Shown here one piece after another: positions 49,076 through 62,111 of a stretch of DNA of 64,000 nt; positions within the stretch are counted from its first letter, which is position 1; every line of letters starts with the position of its first letter. Where the stretch lies: NCBI GenBank assembly GCA_014529385.2, contig CM043947.1:101109811-101173810 (forward strand). The letters are read 5' to 3'. Below the pieces are notes generated by a model, which was given only the letters and a program-made list of their open reading frames with translations, searched no databases and was not told the DNA's origin. Source of the DNA: Adiantum capillus-veneris (Eukaryota; Streptophyta; Polypodiopsida; Polypodiales; Pteridaceae). A program made the position numbers and the translations under genes.

Positions 49076-49991
49076 TTTCTCTCTCGTTTTTGATATATAT
49101 GCATAAATTTGCTACCAAAGAGAATCATTTGCATAACCAAAGGCACTTTTTTCCCATGGGTTTTTTTCCTTTGGAAAATTGGGGTTTGCAGATCCTAGAT
49201 TTAGGTTTTTATTAACGTTTTTTGTGTGTTTTTGGATTTCAAATAAAAGGCTTTTGGAGCTTGTGTTTACACTTAGCTTTAAAAAGCTTCTTTTGTGAAT
49301 AAAAAGATCAAGAGACTTATCTACAAAGGGGATGCTTGCTCAAGGATGCACAAAGAGCATGAATAGGTGTAATCCTTCCATGATTTTGCTCTTTTGTTCA
49401 TTTCTCCATTCTCTATGCTTTGCTTAAGTAATTTTTGCTTCTAAGCTATGGTTCTTTCATGTTCAAAAGCTAGGCATCATAAAGTTTCAACACTTTGCTT
49501 TGTGAATATTAACTCATCAAAAAATTTGGTTTTATGTGTGCTAATCATAGGTAATTGGTCTTGACATTAGGTTAATGTAGGTTCATTTCTCATTAGTCCT
49601 AGACTCTTAGTGATACTCTTAATACTCCATTCATTTTTAACATGACTTAGGTCTATGATTAGGCTTTAGTCTCTTAGTCCATTTGCCATTAGCATCTCAT
49701 ATTGGAAGAAATAAAAAAGTGCTAAAAAATGAAACAATGAAGCAAAAAAAGTGTAAGGAAAAAGTAGCAAAATGCTACTAGATACATGAAAAAGAAAATT
49801 TCTATGTTATGTTGTGTCTATGTGAGGCCTAGTGCCTTATTAGCACTTGGCAGGCGAGGGGAATCACCTTGGCTTGCCTCGTCAAGGCCCTAAACTGATG
49901 GCTTGGGCTGATAGGGGTTAGCCATCACCTTGGTAGGCTAGTAGATTCTTGGAACACCTTCTTGAGGGTTCAAGGAGCCAAGAGACTTTCC
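49076..49991 (+). other. Non-coding part of J1 with an LTR-like hairpin
   Basis: At about 49137-49175 arms CCAAAGG and CCTTTGG enclose GCACTTTTTTCCCATGGG and a T run, the same layout as at 19-56 and as in LTR R regions. AATAAAAG follows at about 49242. An older LTR may be buried here, but no second copy was found. Confidence 0.4.
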
Positions 49992-49996
49992 TTGGG

Positions 49997-50303
49997 TGTT
50001 ACATTTACGTGTCCCTCGGGTAGTTTTGATGTGAACAGTTTCCCTATACACGGGCACTTTTTACTCTAGTGCTGGCTAGAGGTTTTTTCGCCATGTAACC
50101 ACATATAGAAACTATACGCATGTGTGGTGGTACGTTGTACTAAGGGAGACTCGTGTCTTTCTCTTATACTTATACTTGAACTTCTCATAACAAAGTGAGG
50201 GAGCTTCAAGCTATCAAGCTTCTTGCTGTTTGTGTGTGTGTGCATCTACGAGTGTGTGTGTGTGCACGTCTATAGCTTCCCTCACTCCCTTCGTCACCAA
50301 ACA
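49997..50303 (+). repeat. 5' LTR of K
   Basis: It begins TGTTACATTTACGTGTCCCT and ends GTCACCAAACA, 307 bp. It contains the GGGCACTTTTTACTCTAG...GAGGTTTTTT motif. Confidence 0.92.
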
Positions 50304-50304
50304 A

Positions 50305-50316
50305 TGGTATCAGAGA
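50305..50316 (+). other. Primer binding site of K
   Basis: TGGTATCAGAGA, initiator tRNA-Met type, one base after the LTR. Confidence 0.9.
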
Positions 50317-50611
50317 AGGCTCTTTAGCTCCCACAAGCATTCTCCTTCCTCCATACCTCATATTAGGTTTTGCAGGAGGTGCAGCCTCGGGACAACTAGT
50401 CACCGTTTTGCTCACCACAGGTGTTCCAGGTGTTCGTTTTGCTCAACCTAGGACTCAAAACGAAGCTAAGAACGAGTACTATGCAATGATATCATGAATT
50501 AGCATTTTTGGACACATTAATACTTTGTTGTAGCAGAATTTATAGGTCTGCAGATTCTTTGCAGGTTTTGTCGGGAGTGCATTTCTTGCCAATTTATTGT
50601 TTGTGGGTGCT

Positions 50612-51490
50612 ATGGCAAGCAACGATGACTTGTTTGGCATGCTTCAAGCTGAGGATAAGCTTGATGGGACCAATTATTAGATGTGGTCTTACATGATGAA
50701 ACATGTGCTTGTTGCAAAGCAACTATGGAACATTGTGGCGGATGTAGACAAGAGACCTGGTAGTTCTACTGCTACTGTCAGATGCAAGTAGCTCTTCAAT
50801 AGTTGTTGCTTCATCTTCTCCACCTACACAGGATCAGCTTAGATGGGATGGAAAGGATGCCCAAGCACATGCTTTGATTTCTCTTTCCGTGAAGCATCAT
50901 TTTGTTCCGCACATTCGGTCTTGCACTTCATCCAAGCAAGCTTGGGATGTACTTGCTTCTTTGTATGTTGGGCGCAATGAAGCCCGTGTGGCTTACTTGA
51001 GGACGCAACTTGAGGAAATGCATATGGATGAAGGTGAGTCCGTTGATGTGTATGTTACAAAGATTAAGGATTTGAAAGAGCAATTGACAAACAAAGATGA
51101 GATTATCTCGGACAATTCTCTCATCTCCACTTTGCTTAAAGGGTTGCCAGATTATTTTCAAAGCTTTGCTACTACTCTTTGTCTGTTTGCAAAAGGAATT
51201 CCCAACATGTATACATTTGATGAGGTTGTGTCACTTCTCTTACAAGAAGAGCAATCTAGAAAGAATAGAAGTGGTTTAATTGAGGAAACTCAAGCACTTG
51301 CTATCTCTCAAAGAGGTAAAGCAAGTCCAAACCAGCTTTGGGCACATCAAAACCAAAGCCCCAAACTCCCTCTTCCACTAATTCTTCTAGTGATGGTGAT
51401 TCATAAAAAAAGAAGAGATGCAAATATTGTCGAAAGTCGGGACATACCACTGAGGAATGTAGAAAGCTTGCAAAGCGTAATGATAAGAAG
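50612..51490 (+). pseudogene. Copia K: gag and zinc knuckle
   Basis: An ATG at 50612 opens MASNDDLFGMLQAEDKLDGT, followed by a stop at the NYxMW motif (about 50680). A clean frame from 50874 shows a copia gag (UBN2 type) with AWDVLASLYVGRNEARVAYL and LRTQLEEMHMDEGESVDVYV. A complete knuckle CKYCRKSGHTTEEC follows near 51420 in another frame. Confidence 0.85.
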
Positions 51491-52784
51491 AAGCATTTGG
51501 GCATGTCTATCATTGAGAGCACGAGTAATGCAAAGGATGATGAAGCTAATCTTGCTCAAGATGTTTGGGCTTGTGTTGTTACATGCACATATGATTCTTC
51601 ATTACATTCTACATGTATGACAATGCGTGAGGCTGATCTTGATTGGTACTTTGATAGCGGTGCTTCCAAGCACATAACATCATGTAAGAAGTTTTTTGTG
51701 TCCTTGCAAGATGCACCAAAGGGGGGGCATGTTGTTTGTGCAAATAATGCCTCTTACCTTATCATTGGATTTGGGAACATAAAGCTTACGGCTGCAAATG
51801 GGGGTGTTGTGACTCTCAAGAATGCCTTGTATGTGCCAGGCATAAAGAAGAACTTGCTTTCGGTTCCTACCATTGCCTCTTCGGGTCTTCATGTACATTT
51901 TGTGGATGCCAAATGTATGGTTCATGACTTCAGCAATGGTGATGTTATTGTTATGTATGGGACGTTATGTAATGGCTTGTATCACATGGATACTTATGAG
52001 AGACATGCATCAAATGCCTTGCTTGTTCGTACTCCTTCTATGACTGAAACGGAGTTATGGCATGCACGTTTTGGTCATTTAAACTTCAATAGCTTGCTCT
52101 ATTTACAAAAGCATGATATGGTTGTTGGTTTGACCACACTTGGATCCACTGAGAAGCATGCTTGTGAAGGTTGTTTACTTGGAAAAATGCATCGTGCCTC
52201 TTTTCCAAAGGATGGTTCTGTTCATGCCAAAAAACAAATTACAGCTTGTACACAGTGATGTATGTGGTCCTGTGAAGACTCCATCTTTTGGAAAGTATGT
52301 ATATTTTGTTACCTTCATAGATGATGCTACTCGCTATACTTGGGTGTATCCATTGAAAGCAAAGAATGAAGTTTTTGCATGCTTTAAAAGATTTGTGACT
52401 TTGGCTGAAAATTTCAGTGGCAACAAACTTATTACTCTTCGCACAGATCGTGGTGGGGAATATATGTCGCATGAGTTTAATGTTTTTCTTCGTAACAAAG
52501 GTATTATGTATCAATGTATTGTGCCATATACACCTCAGCAAAATGGTGTTGCCGAGCGTAAGAATTATACTCTCTTGGAAATGGCACGTTGTATGGTCAA
52601 AGGAAAGCATCTTCCTGATAAGTTTTGGATGGAAGCGCTCATGTGTGCAAACTATGTTTTGAATAGATGCCCCACTAAAGCTTTAAGAGTTGTTACACCT
52701 TATGAGGCTTGGAATGGTCGAAAGCCAATGGTGAGCCATATGCGTGTGTTTGGTTGTTTGGCATATGCTCTTGTGCCTTCATAA
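51491..52784 (+). pseudogene. Copia K: protease and integrase
   Basis: Protease has WYFDSGASKHITS (about 51650). The GAG-pre-integrase has LWHARFGHLNF and CEGCLLGKMHR. A frame change near 52240 leads to the integrase core with HSDVCGPVKTP, RTDRGGEYMSHEF and QNGVAERKN, so the DDE residues are preserved. The frame ends at a TAA at 52782. Confidence 0.88.
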
Positions 52785-54842
52785 CAACGTCACAAATTGC
52801 AAGACAAGGCTATAAAATGTATCTTTGTGGGATAAAGTGATGAAAGTAAAGGTTATCATTTGTATCATGCATTAACGGACAAGATTGTTGTAAGTCGTGA
52901 TGTGGTATTTGCTGAAAATTCAGCCCATCCCTTGCTTGAATGTAAAATGCAGCCAACTATTAGGTCACAAGATATGTTTGATACACTTATGCCTTTGTTT
53001 CAAAGTGGTACATTGGATAATGACCATGTAGAGCAGCCAAATGAGGTTCAAAGAGCTAAAAATTTGCATCCAAACATGGCTGAAAATTAGCATGAAGTTC
53101 AACCTATTGATGATGTACAAGTTGATCATGAATTACATAAGGAATGCACTTCTATCAGGGATGCACAAGCAATGCCAAGATGGCTGAAGCAAACTTTACA
53201 AGATAGTAAGTTGAGTGCTCCTTTGCATGGTAGAACAAGATCATCTATACTCACCATGTATCGAGTGATTTTGTGGATGTAGCTCTCATTGCAACAACAT
53301 GTAATGAAGAACCACTATCTTTTGAAGATGCATCTGAAAATGAGGAGTGGATGGATGCTATGCAATCCGAATTGGATTCAATTTCCAAGAATGGTACTTG
53401 GGAGTTATGTGACTTACCTAAAGATAAGCATGCAATCGGTACTAAGTGGGTTTACAAAGTTAAGCGAAAGTCTAATGGTAGTATTGAACGCTACAAAGCA
53501 AGACTTGTTGCAAAAGGTTATGCAAAACAATATGGTATTGACTATGAGGAGACTTTTTCACCTACTTCATGCATGACTACCATTCGTACTGTGGTTGCAT
53601 TGGCTACTCATCATGGTTGGAAAGCGCATCAATTGGATGTGATAACTGCATTTTTGAATGGTGAATTACATGAAGAGGTTTATGTCAAACAACCTCCTAG
53701 TTTTTCCATTAAAGGTCAGGAGCATAAAGTATGTCACTTGCGAAAGGTTTTGTATGGACTTAAGCAAGCATCACGTGCATGGTATGAGAAGATGCATGGA
53801 CACTTGATTGCTCTTGGTTTCCAATGTAGTCCAATTGAGAACACACTTTATGTACGCAAAGATGGCAATGACTTCATTGTGCTTGTTCTTTATGTTGACG
53901 ATATGCTTTTGACTGGGTCATGTGAGCTAAAAATTGAGGAACTAAAGGCTGATTTACAACAAGCTTTTGAGATAAAAATTCTTGGTCATTTGAGCTATTA
54001 TCTTGGTATCTAGTTTGTTTCCGTTGAGGGGGGTATTATCATGCATCAAGAAAAATACATTGAGAAGCTGCTTCATCGTTTTGGTTTTGAGGATTGCAAG
54101 TCCATTTCAACTCCTGTTGAGACAGGATTCAGGTTCTCAATTGAAAATTGTGATGATGCATTTGACACTTCTCTCTACCAACAAGCTTTGGGATGCTTAA
54201 TTTATGTATGAAACACTCGGCCAACCATACAATATGTTGTTTCCCATACAATATGTTTTTTCCCACTTGAGCAGGTTTATGCATAGCCCCGACACTAAGC
54301 ATTGGCAAGCTATGAAGCGTGTCTTTAGATACCTCAAAGGCACTATGAACTTTGGTCTCTTCTATGGTAGAGATTATCAGCCATGCTTGCATGCATTTAC
54401 AGATAGTGATTGGGCGGGTTGTTATGATACACGAGTGTCCACTAGTGGCAATCGCTTTCTTCTTGGAAAATAATGCATATCATGGTTGAGTAAAAAGCAG
54501 CCAACTGTGGCCACATCCAATTGTGAGGCTGAGTACAGGACAACATTCATAGCTTTGGTGGAGTGTGTATGGCTCAAACTTCTCTTGATGGATCTATGCA
54601 TGAAGCCACATGAGTCTACGATCATTTTCATTGACAGTCAGAGTGCATTGGCAGTTGCAAGGAATTCAGTGTTTCATGCTCGCACAAAACACTATGTCAG
54701 AGAGTGGCTACATCCAGGAGATATTGATTTGGCGTATGTACCTACACAAGACAATGTGGCAGAATTGTTCACCAAAGCTCTTCCAAGGGAAAAGTTTGAA
54801 GATTTTCGCAAAGCTTTAGGCTTGTTACCATGTGTGGGCTGA
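52785..54842 (+). pseudogene. Copia K: RT and RNase H
   Basis: A linker with stops (52785-53272) leads to RT with [43 protein letters not shown] and VLYVDDMLLTG. Frame breaks follow near 54013 and 54200. RNase H has FTDSDWAGCYDTRVSTSGN, a stop near 54471, SNCEAEYR, and the tail LPREKFEDFRKALGL. A short deletion removes the IEVHYH-like segment after HARTKH. Confidence 0.88.
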
Positions 54843-54888
54843 TCTGTCACCTCCTGTACATGTTCACGTCATTCACTTCAGGGGGGTT

Positions 54889-54986
54889 TGTTACACTCAC
54901 GTGTCCCTCGGGTGGTTTTGGTGTGAACCATTTCCCTGTACAGGGGCACTTTTTACTCTAGTACTGGCTAGAGGTTTTTTCCTCGT
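54889..54986 (+). repeat. 3' LTR of K, first part
   Basis: TGTTACACTCACGTGTCCCT follows a CAGGGGGGTT polypurine tract. The LTR is cut at CCTCGT by element F. TCGT at 54983-54986 is the duplication. Confidence 0.92.
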
Positions 54987-55048
54987 TGTGAGCGGGATGA
55001 AAAAACACACAGCGCCTCTATAACGACCCGACACACACTCTTGGAATG

Positions 55049-55108
<60 letters not shown>

Positions 55109-56175
55109 TGGGGCACCACTCGGCTTACACAACACACCTGGCCGAGACAGGGAACACACCTCTGGAGTGAGAGGAGAGAGACTATCCACTTGCCCACTCC
55201 CCCCCCCCCCCCCCCCCCCCACACACACACCCAAAAAACTCAGCTCAAAAGAGGAGAATTTCTGATGTTTAGATACAATTGAGCTTGGGCCAACACCAAT
55301 GGGGAAAATAGCTCACACAATATTGAAGAAATACACCAGATACAACCACAAAGTTAAGCAGAGGCTTCACTCATCGGAGAAGATTACATAGAAAAATAGC
55401 AGAAAAAGAGTGAGGAATTTGGAAAAATGGACAGCGCCATCGTGTCCGGAACGGACCAAAACCCCAGTCTACAATGTCAAAGTGCTCAAATCCGACCTCG
55501 GATGAGCAGTTTTACAGCCAAAAGAGGCTCCAAAAACCCTAAAAACACACCTACGGCTGTTCCTCCTCTCTTCTCCACGTTTTTTCTGGTCTTCTCTCAG
55601 TTTTTTTAGTTCCCACACTTAGCTTTATTAGTTGGGCACCCTTGGCCTTTTAGATGACCTCAAACGGACCCCGAACAGGCCAAAAACTGACCTCGCAGTG
55701 CATAGTTGTCACCTTTTTGCATCATCCGCACACTTGGCACTCAGTTTTTCCCAATAATGCATCTTGCAACCACGTGAAGTAGGCCCAAAAAGTGGTCCTC
55801 ATGATGACCTTTCTGCATAAGTATCACAAGAAAACACCCACGTCGTGTCCGTACTCCTCCGCGTGCAAGTACTGACACCATTCGACGTCTTGACGCCACT
55901 AGATGCCATCTAACGCATCTGCTTACCTCATGTCGTCGGCCCGTGGATAGCTTTCTCGAGAAGTTTTACGCACTACCAACTCCTCATTATTGTAGAGAAA
56001 ACACATTGGTACTGGTAATAGTGAAAATCGATGAACTATGTACATGCTGTCCTACATGTACACATGTGGGCCCCACGTAATCACCTGGCTATGGAAATTG
56101 GGCAATCCTTTATTCGATGCACCATGCATGTGTATGTACATATGCACAATCCCTTGCTCCAAAAAACTCCTGACA
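54987..56175 (-). repeat. 3' LTR of F
   Basis: On the minus strand it begins TGTCAGGAGTTTTTTGG and ends CCCGCTCACA. It carries (CA)n at about 55050-55106 and a run of 22 C at 55199-55220 that the other LTR lacks. A purine tract AGGATAGGGGATGGG (minus, about 56181-56195) adjoins it. Confidence 0.9.
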
Positions 56176-56213
56176 TTATTTGCCCATCCCCTATCCTGCT
56201 AGATCATTCATGA

Positions 56214-58532
56214 TCAGCAGCAGCAAAAAGCGATATGAGACTCGCCGCCTGGATCCCACACAAAAACACTTTGCATTCCCTGCCTCAAAAAATTAATCAA
56301 GCTGTCACCTGGTTCCCAGGGAAAACGGGTAGAGATGCCATACATCAATCTTGCATCACGAAAACCATCAATTACTTTGGCATAGACCGGTATGTGCAAA
56401 TATATTCCCTTCTCCATAGCTGAGAGGTCTCCACCACTGATCATTTGTGTCATCAATTCATGCTTCTTTGACAACTCAACCTTGGTTTGCATCGGCCCCT
56501 CAATCACTTCATAAGGCCCTTCACTTTCATCTTCAACTTCATTCGCAAATGCAACTAAACCAGACTCCTGGATTCCTTTGTCCATCAAAATAAATGCAAC
56601 ATCAGCATCCTCATCACTGCTGGTAGTGCTATCACTGTCCTCATCTGTCACCGTGGAATAGTCTTCATCACTAGACTCATCCTCATCTTCATAAAGCTCC
56701 TCTAATCGTTTCCTTGTGTCCATATTATAAAGCTTCTTGGTACCTATCTTTCCATAGAGGCTAATCGTACCATGTCGCCAATCTTGAACAGCTCCCACTG
56801 CACGTAACCATGGTCTGCCCAGTATAATAGGATATGCTCCCAACCCTGCTGGCATCACATGAAAATCAACCACTGCCTTTGCATCATATGCCTCCACTTA
56901 TAAGCTCTTTACAACACCCAAGCATTTTACTTTTTGATGGTTTGCCAATCTGATCCAAAAACATAACACCCCAGCCACTGTGAGACCCATCTTCTCAATG
57001 CATGAGTGTGTTATGACGCATATTTGGGCTCCACCATCCACATAACCTTGTCCAAAATTTTTCCTTTTATGCCACACATCTACTATTGGACAAATGTCTG
57101 GTAGCTCATCCATTGCCAACACCTTTACTGAACCTCTCTCTGGCTTTTTCTCCATTGGGTTAACCATCCTCTTCAACTGTCGCTTTAGCTTAGGCACCAT
57201 CTCTATAAGCTGCCCAAAAGTAACATCTGCCTTCCTGCTCGTCAGATCCTCCTTCAAGTCATAGCTTAATTGCCCATCCCCTAGTGGAAAATTTGAAACA
57301 TGAAACTTTCGACGAGATCTCCTTTTCCTCTTGGCCTTGACATCCTTGCCTTCATGGCTATTTCCTTTCTTCTTACTAGGACCTGGGGCACTTCTTCCTT
57401 CCTTATCCTCTGTGGTCCTCTTCCCAATAGGCATCACTAATGTATCCTCTAGCTTTGATGCCTTTTCCAAGGTGACTACACTTAGCACTTTTGTCTTTCA
57501 CTTTTCCTCCTGGGTTAATCCATTGGTTCCTTCATCTCCCTTAATTTCTATGGCATAATCATTTGACCTAGTTAATACCTGTCTTGGCAATGGATACATG
57601 TCTCCCCCCATCCTTGGTGGCTTATCACATTGCGGGCTGATGTGACCCAACTCTCCACAATTGTAACATGTGGGTGTTTGCCTCCAAAACCTACCATTGC
57701 TTTGTCCAACACCATTCCTAGGCCTTTCTTCACCTTCTGGCTGATTTGCAAACCTCCCTCGACCTCGATTATTTTCCACTTGACCTATCATGTTTAGGCT
57801 GAGATTCTTCATCAAATCTACCACTTGCCTTGTGTCTTGCCTTAGCCCATCATCTTGCACCGATGTAGTGAGCACTGCTGGCATAACCTGAGTAGTAACA
57901 GGAACCACTCGTTCATGATGAACCCCTGACATGCGACCTTGTAAAGACTCTATAGGCTGAAATTCAGACCTCATGGGCAAAGACTCCACCCCTAACTGGC
58001 TCATTTTCCTCAACTTCCAGTCTTTGTTCCTTGCTACCTCTAGTGCATCTTCATATGTCCTAGGCTTCTTTAGCTCCACTCTCCAACGTATATTCTCCCA
58101 AAGACCAGCCAAGAACCTGTCCTTCTTCATCACGTCAGGCGGGGGTACCTGTGGTGCTAAGGCCTTGCACATCCGCTCCCATGCCAATGAGAACTTACGT
58201 ATGTACGCATCTACTGGCTCACCTTCCTTTTGCACCAAACCTTGTACTTCTTGCCACACTTTGTCAGGATCTTCTATCTTCACAAACTCCACTTCCAACC
58301 CATGTCGTAGATTGTCCCAACTCAACCTTACAGGTGGATCAGCCACACACAACTCCTCTTCAAATGCTTTAGACCAAACTCATGCATCACTCTTCAAAAA
58401 AATTTGGAGAAGGCGTAACATCTGCGCAAGGTCATGAATCTGGTTGCTAATGCAGGCAACCTCCATCTTTTCCAAAAATTCTTCCACATCTTCATCACTT
58501 CTTCCATGAAACTCCGGATAAGAGAAAGCCAT
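56214..58532 (-). pseudogene. F gag-protease frame with three in-frame stops
   Basis: From an ATG at 58532 (MAFSYPEFHGRSDEDVEEFL) one reading frame runs to 56214, broken only by stops at about 58380, 57498 and 56898. The knuckle is CYNCGELGHISPQC (about 57650). Protease has VDGGAQICVITH (about 57030) and YPIILGRPWLRAVG. An acidic linker (YEDEDESSDEDYSTVTDEDS) follows, then about 110 residues without similarity to RT, ending in HIAFCCC. Gag would form particles; the DGGA protease groups it with C and D. Absence of frameshifts over about 770 codons is notable. Confidence 0.88.
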
Positions 58533-58634
58533 GGCTACCCAAGTTACAATGCTTTGAGAACCCCTTTGAACACACGTGCAAGAACCCAAAACTTTTACTG
58601 ACTCAATTCCCAGAAACTTCAATGGAGCTCAACT

Positions 58635-58877
58635 TTAGATAAGGACAAACACATGCACATCAAATGAGTTTTCATTGTTGATCATTGGAATTACAACAGG
58701 CAAAGGACATTCCAAGATCTCTCGTAATCTTCTTGGCCCGAACATAAAGACTATGCGCTCCTGGAAAAAAATCTTCCTGGACACATGAAAATTTATCTCG
58801 ATTCTTTGAGTTAAATGAAATGGAGTGAATTGAGGGCCATTTTGATCATCCATTAAAGCCAACCATGCAACTCCCAA
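58635..58877 (-). CDS. Leader small protein of element F (80 aa)
   Basis: An ATG frame between primer site and gag, ending about 100 bases before the gag ATG. It contains INFHVSRKIFFQERIVFMFG, RRLREILECPLPVVIPMI and the ending SFDVHVFVLI before TAA. It aligns with both leader frames of D, best with the second. The frame is open although the gag downstream has three stops. Function unknown; no known domain seen. Confidence 0.5.
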   Translation of the reverse strand: MGVAWLALMDDQNGPQFTPFHLTQRIEINFHVSRKIFFQERIVFMFGPRRLREILECPLPVVIPMINNENSFDVHVFVLI

Positions 58878-59616
58878 GAAGGCACACCTGACTTATCCTC
58901 TGATTTTGCCAAAATTTCAGCAGCATCACAGCATAAATGGCTCAAAAGACCAAAAAACCAGCCATCACAACTCGGAAAAATTTTGGCAGAGTTTCCCCAG
59001 AAGTAGAGCAGTAGGAACCCAAAATATAGACTGTATATGTATGCATAAACTGTCAACAATAGAACCCGAGCATCAAATAGGACTCACTAGTACATAGCCT
59101 ATGGCGAGGTCACGAAAAGGGTGCTCCAGCTACCTGTATCACCGAAAGTATCTCCACATCTGAGAATACCTCAGCTCAATAAAACCTCACGCTATCGACC
59201 CTCACATGAAGGCTAATGGAAATCGCATATAGTCAAGTCTCAGAAATGACTATCTTCCAGACCAAGTCTCAGAAATGGCTGGGACTGCCAAATACAACCA
59301 AGTATGGCTCCACAAATGCATACAATGGTAATTTCCACAAGTAACGTACAATCCAGCAGACAATGCGCTCAAATAGGCGCCAAGTGATGGATACCCACAA
59401 CAACTGCAAGTGACATCACTGCTACTATATCACTGTACTCCAGCTGCCTGTACCTGTGTGAATCACCTGTACCTATACCTGTCCCTGTAACCTGTAACCT
59501 GTAACCTATAACCTATAACCTGTAACCTGTAACCTGTAACCTGTAACCTGTAACCTGTAAACTGTAGCCCCGAATCTCGAAGCTTAAAGCTCAAAGCAGA
59601 AGGTACTCGAAGAAGA
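58878..59616 (-). other. Leader of F
   Basis: No convincing gene. Contains the heptamer repeat listed next. A second copy of the leader small protein, as in D, was not found here. Confidence 0.5.
59485..59561. repeat. Eleven tandem heptamers CTGTAAC
   Basis: CTGTAAC units run without interruption, two of them CTATAAC and the last CTGTAAA. They lie about 55 bases from the primer site in the leader of F. The unit is not the plant telomere heptamer. Confidence 0.95.
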
Positions 59617-59634
59617 TCCTCAGTGGGGGCACCA
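59617..59634 (-). other. Primer binding site of F
   Basis: On the minus strand TGGTGCCCCCACTGAGGA, identical to the site of D, six bases from the LTR. Confidence 0.8.
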
Positions 59635-59640
59635 AAAGAA

Positions 59641-60873
<1,233 letters not shown>

Positions 60874-60877
60874 TCGT

Positions 60878-61082
60878 GTAACCACATATACACACTATAC
60901 GCATGTGTGGTGGTACGTTGTACTTAGGGAGCCTGATATCTTTCTCTTATACTCACACTTGAACTTCTCATAACAAAGTGAGGGAGCTTCAAGCTATGAA
61001 GCTTCTTGTTGTGTGTGTGTGTGCATCTACGGGTGTGTGTGCGTGCATATGTAGCTTCCCTCACTCCCTTCTTCACCCAAGA
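60878..61082 (+). repeat. 3' LTR of K, second part
   Basis: GTAACCACATATACACACTA continues the LTR broken at 54986 and ends CACCCAAGA. TTGGG at 61083-61087 is the duplication of K. Confidence 0.92.
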
Positions 61083-61087
61083 TTGGG

Positions 61088-61255
61088 GTGGTAGCCTTGT
61101 ATTGTGATTTAGTGTTTTCTATGAATGACAAAAACAAGCTTCCATGAGCTTCAAAAAGATTTTTCAATGTACTAATAGATTATGATCTTTTGTATAGCCC
61201 ATAGACATGATAGACTTGAATGATTTATTAATATTGGTCACATAGTAGAAGGGAT
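61088..61255 (+). other. Last internal part of J1 and purine tract
   Basis: Non-coding. It ends CATAGTAGAAGGGAT, identical to the bases before the first LTR of J. Confidence 0.65.
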
Positions 61256-62091
61256 TGTGGTGAAAGCCTTTAAAAGGAATCCTTTATGCAAGGAGGCTTC
61301 ATTCTTGAGTATCCACTTTTGAGAGCTCTCTCTCTCTCTCTCTCTCTCTCTCTTGAGTGTTCATTCTATGGATGGCATAGCCTTGAGCTTAATGTCCATG
61401 CTTAAGAGGCTAGTATTAATCCATTGTAATTAGAGAAGCTTGATTAATCTAATCCCTATTTTACTCATTAGTCTTATCTTGTATACATTTCATTATGTCA
61501 TGAAGCAGTATTACACTCTCATTATTCTAGATTTAAGAGAGGTAGGTACTTCTTGCTTTGATCTTAACTCTCTTCTTCCCTAAGAATTTCAATTAGTCGA
61601 TTACTTCTTCTCTAATTCTCTTGATTAGTGTAGTGTGTGTGCACTCTTGGTCACACCATTAGAGTTTGTGCTAATTGTGTGCTTAAGTATGTGAAGGTTC
61701 AAGAGCCTTGAGCTCAATTCCACTTGTGTGTGATGTGATTAGAGTACCTTGGTTGGCATGTGATGATTGGGAAAGCCAACTTCAATGCAATTAGTGTGTG
61801 ATTTGATCATGGATGCTTGTGTTGACTTTGTTCTTGTGACCTTATAAGATTGGCAAGTGAGACTCCGGTGGACTTGATGTGTGTAAGAGTTGATAGATTA
61901 GTAATTAGAGAATTATTAGAGTTAGTCTTGCCATGGATAATCTCTACTTGCATTGGAGAGGTATTCTCTTGAATCCTCTATTCCTATTCATCCAATGCTC
62001 GTGCTTCCATGCCCTAGCCGGGATGCCGATCCACGGATTTGATAATTTTGTGTGGGTTGCGATTAGGTCGTTGCTACAATGCCTCCCAACA
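61256..62091 (+). repeat. Second LTR of J
   Basis: Collinear with 43322-44150 with scattered substitutions and a longer (CT)n near 61325. It ends CCTCCCAACA. Confidence 0.8.
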
Positions 62092-62093
62092 TT

Positions 62094-62111
62094 TGGTGCC
62101 GTTGTCAGGGA
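62094..62111 (+). other. Primer binding site after the second LTR of J
   Basis: TGGTGCCGTTGTCAGGGA, two bases different from the site of J1 at 44153. Its presence after a right-hand LTR shows that another element unit follows. Confidence 0.75.

Noticed and set aside
55427-55609. Small frame repeated at 60125-60307
   Set aside because: It lies inside both LTRs of F on the antisense strand, so duplication is automatic.
59485-59561. Interstitial telomere repeats
   Set aside because: The unit CTGTAAC is not TTTAGGG or its complement.
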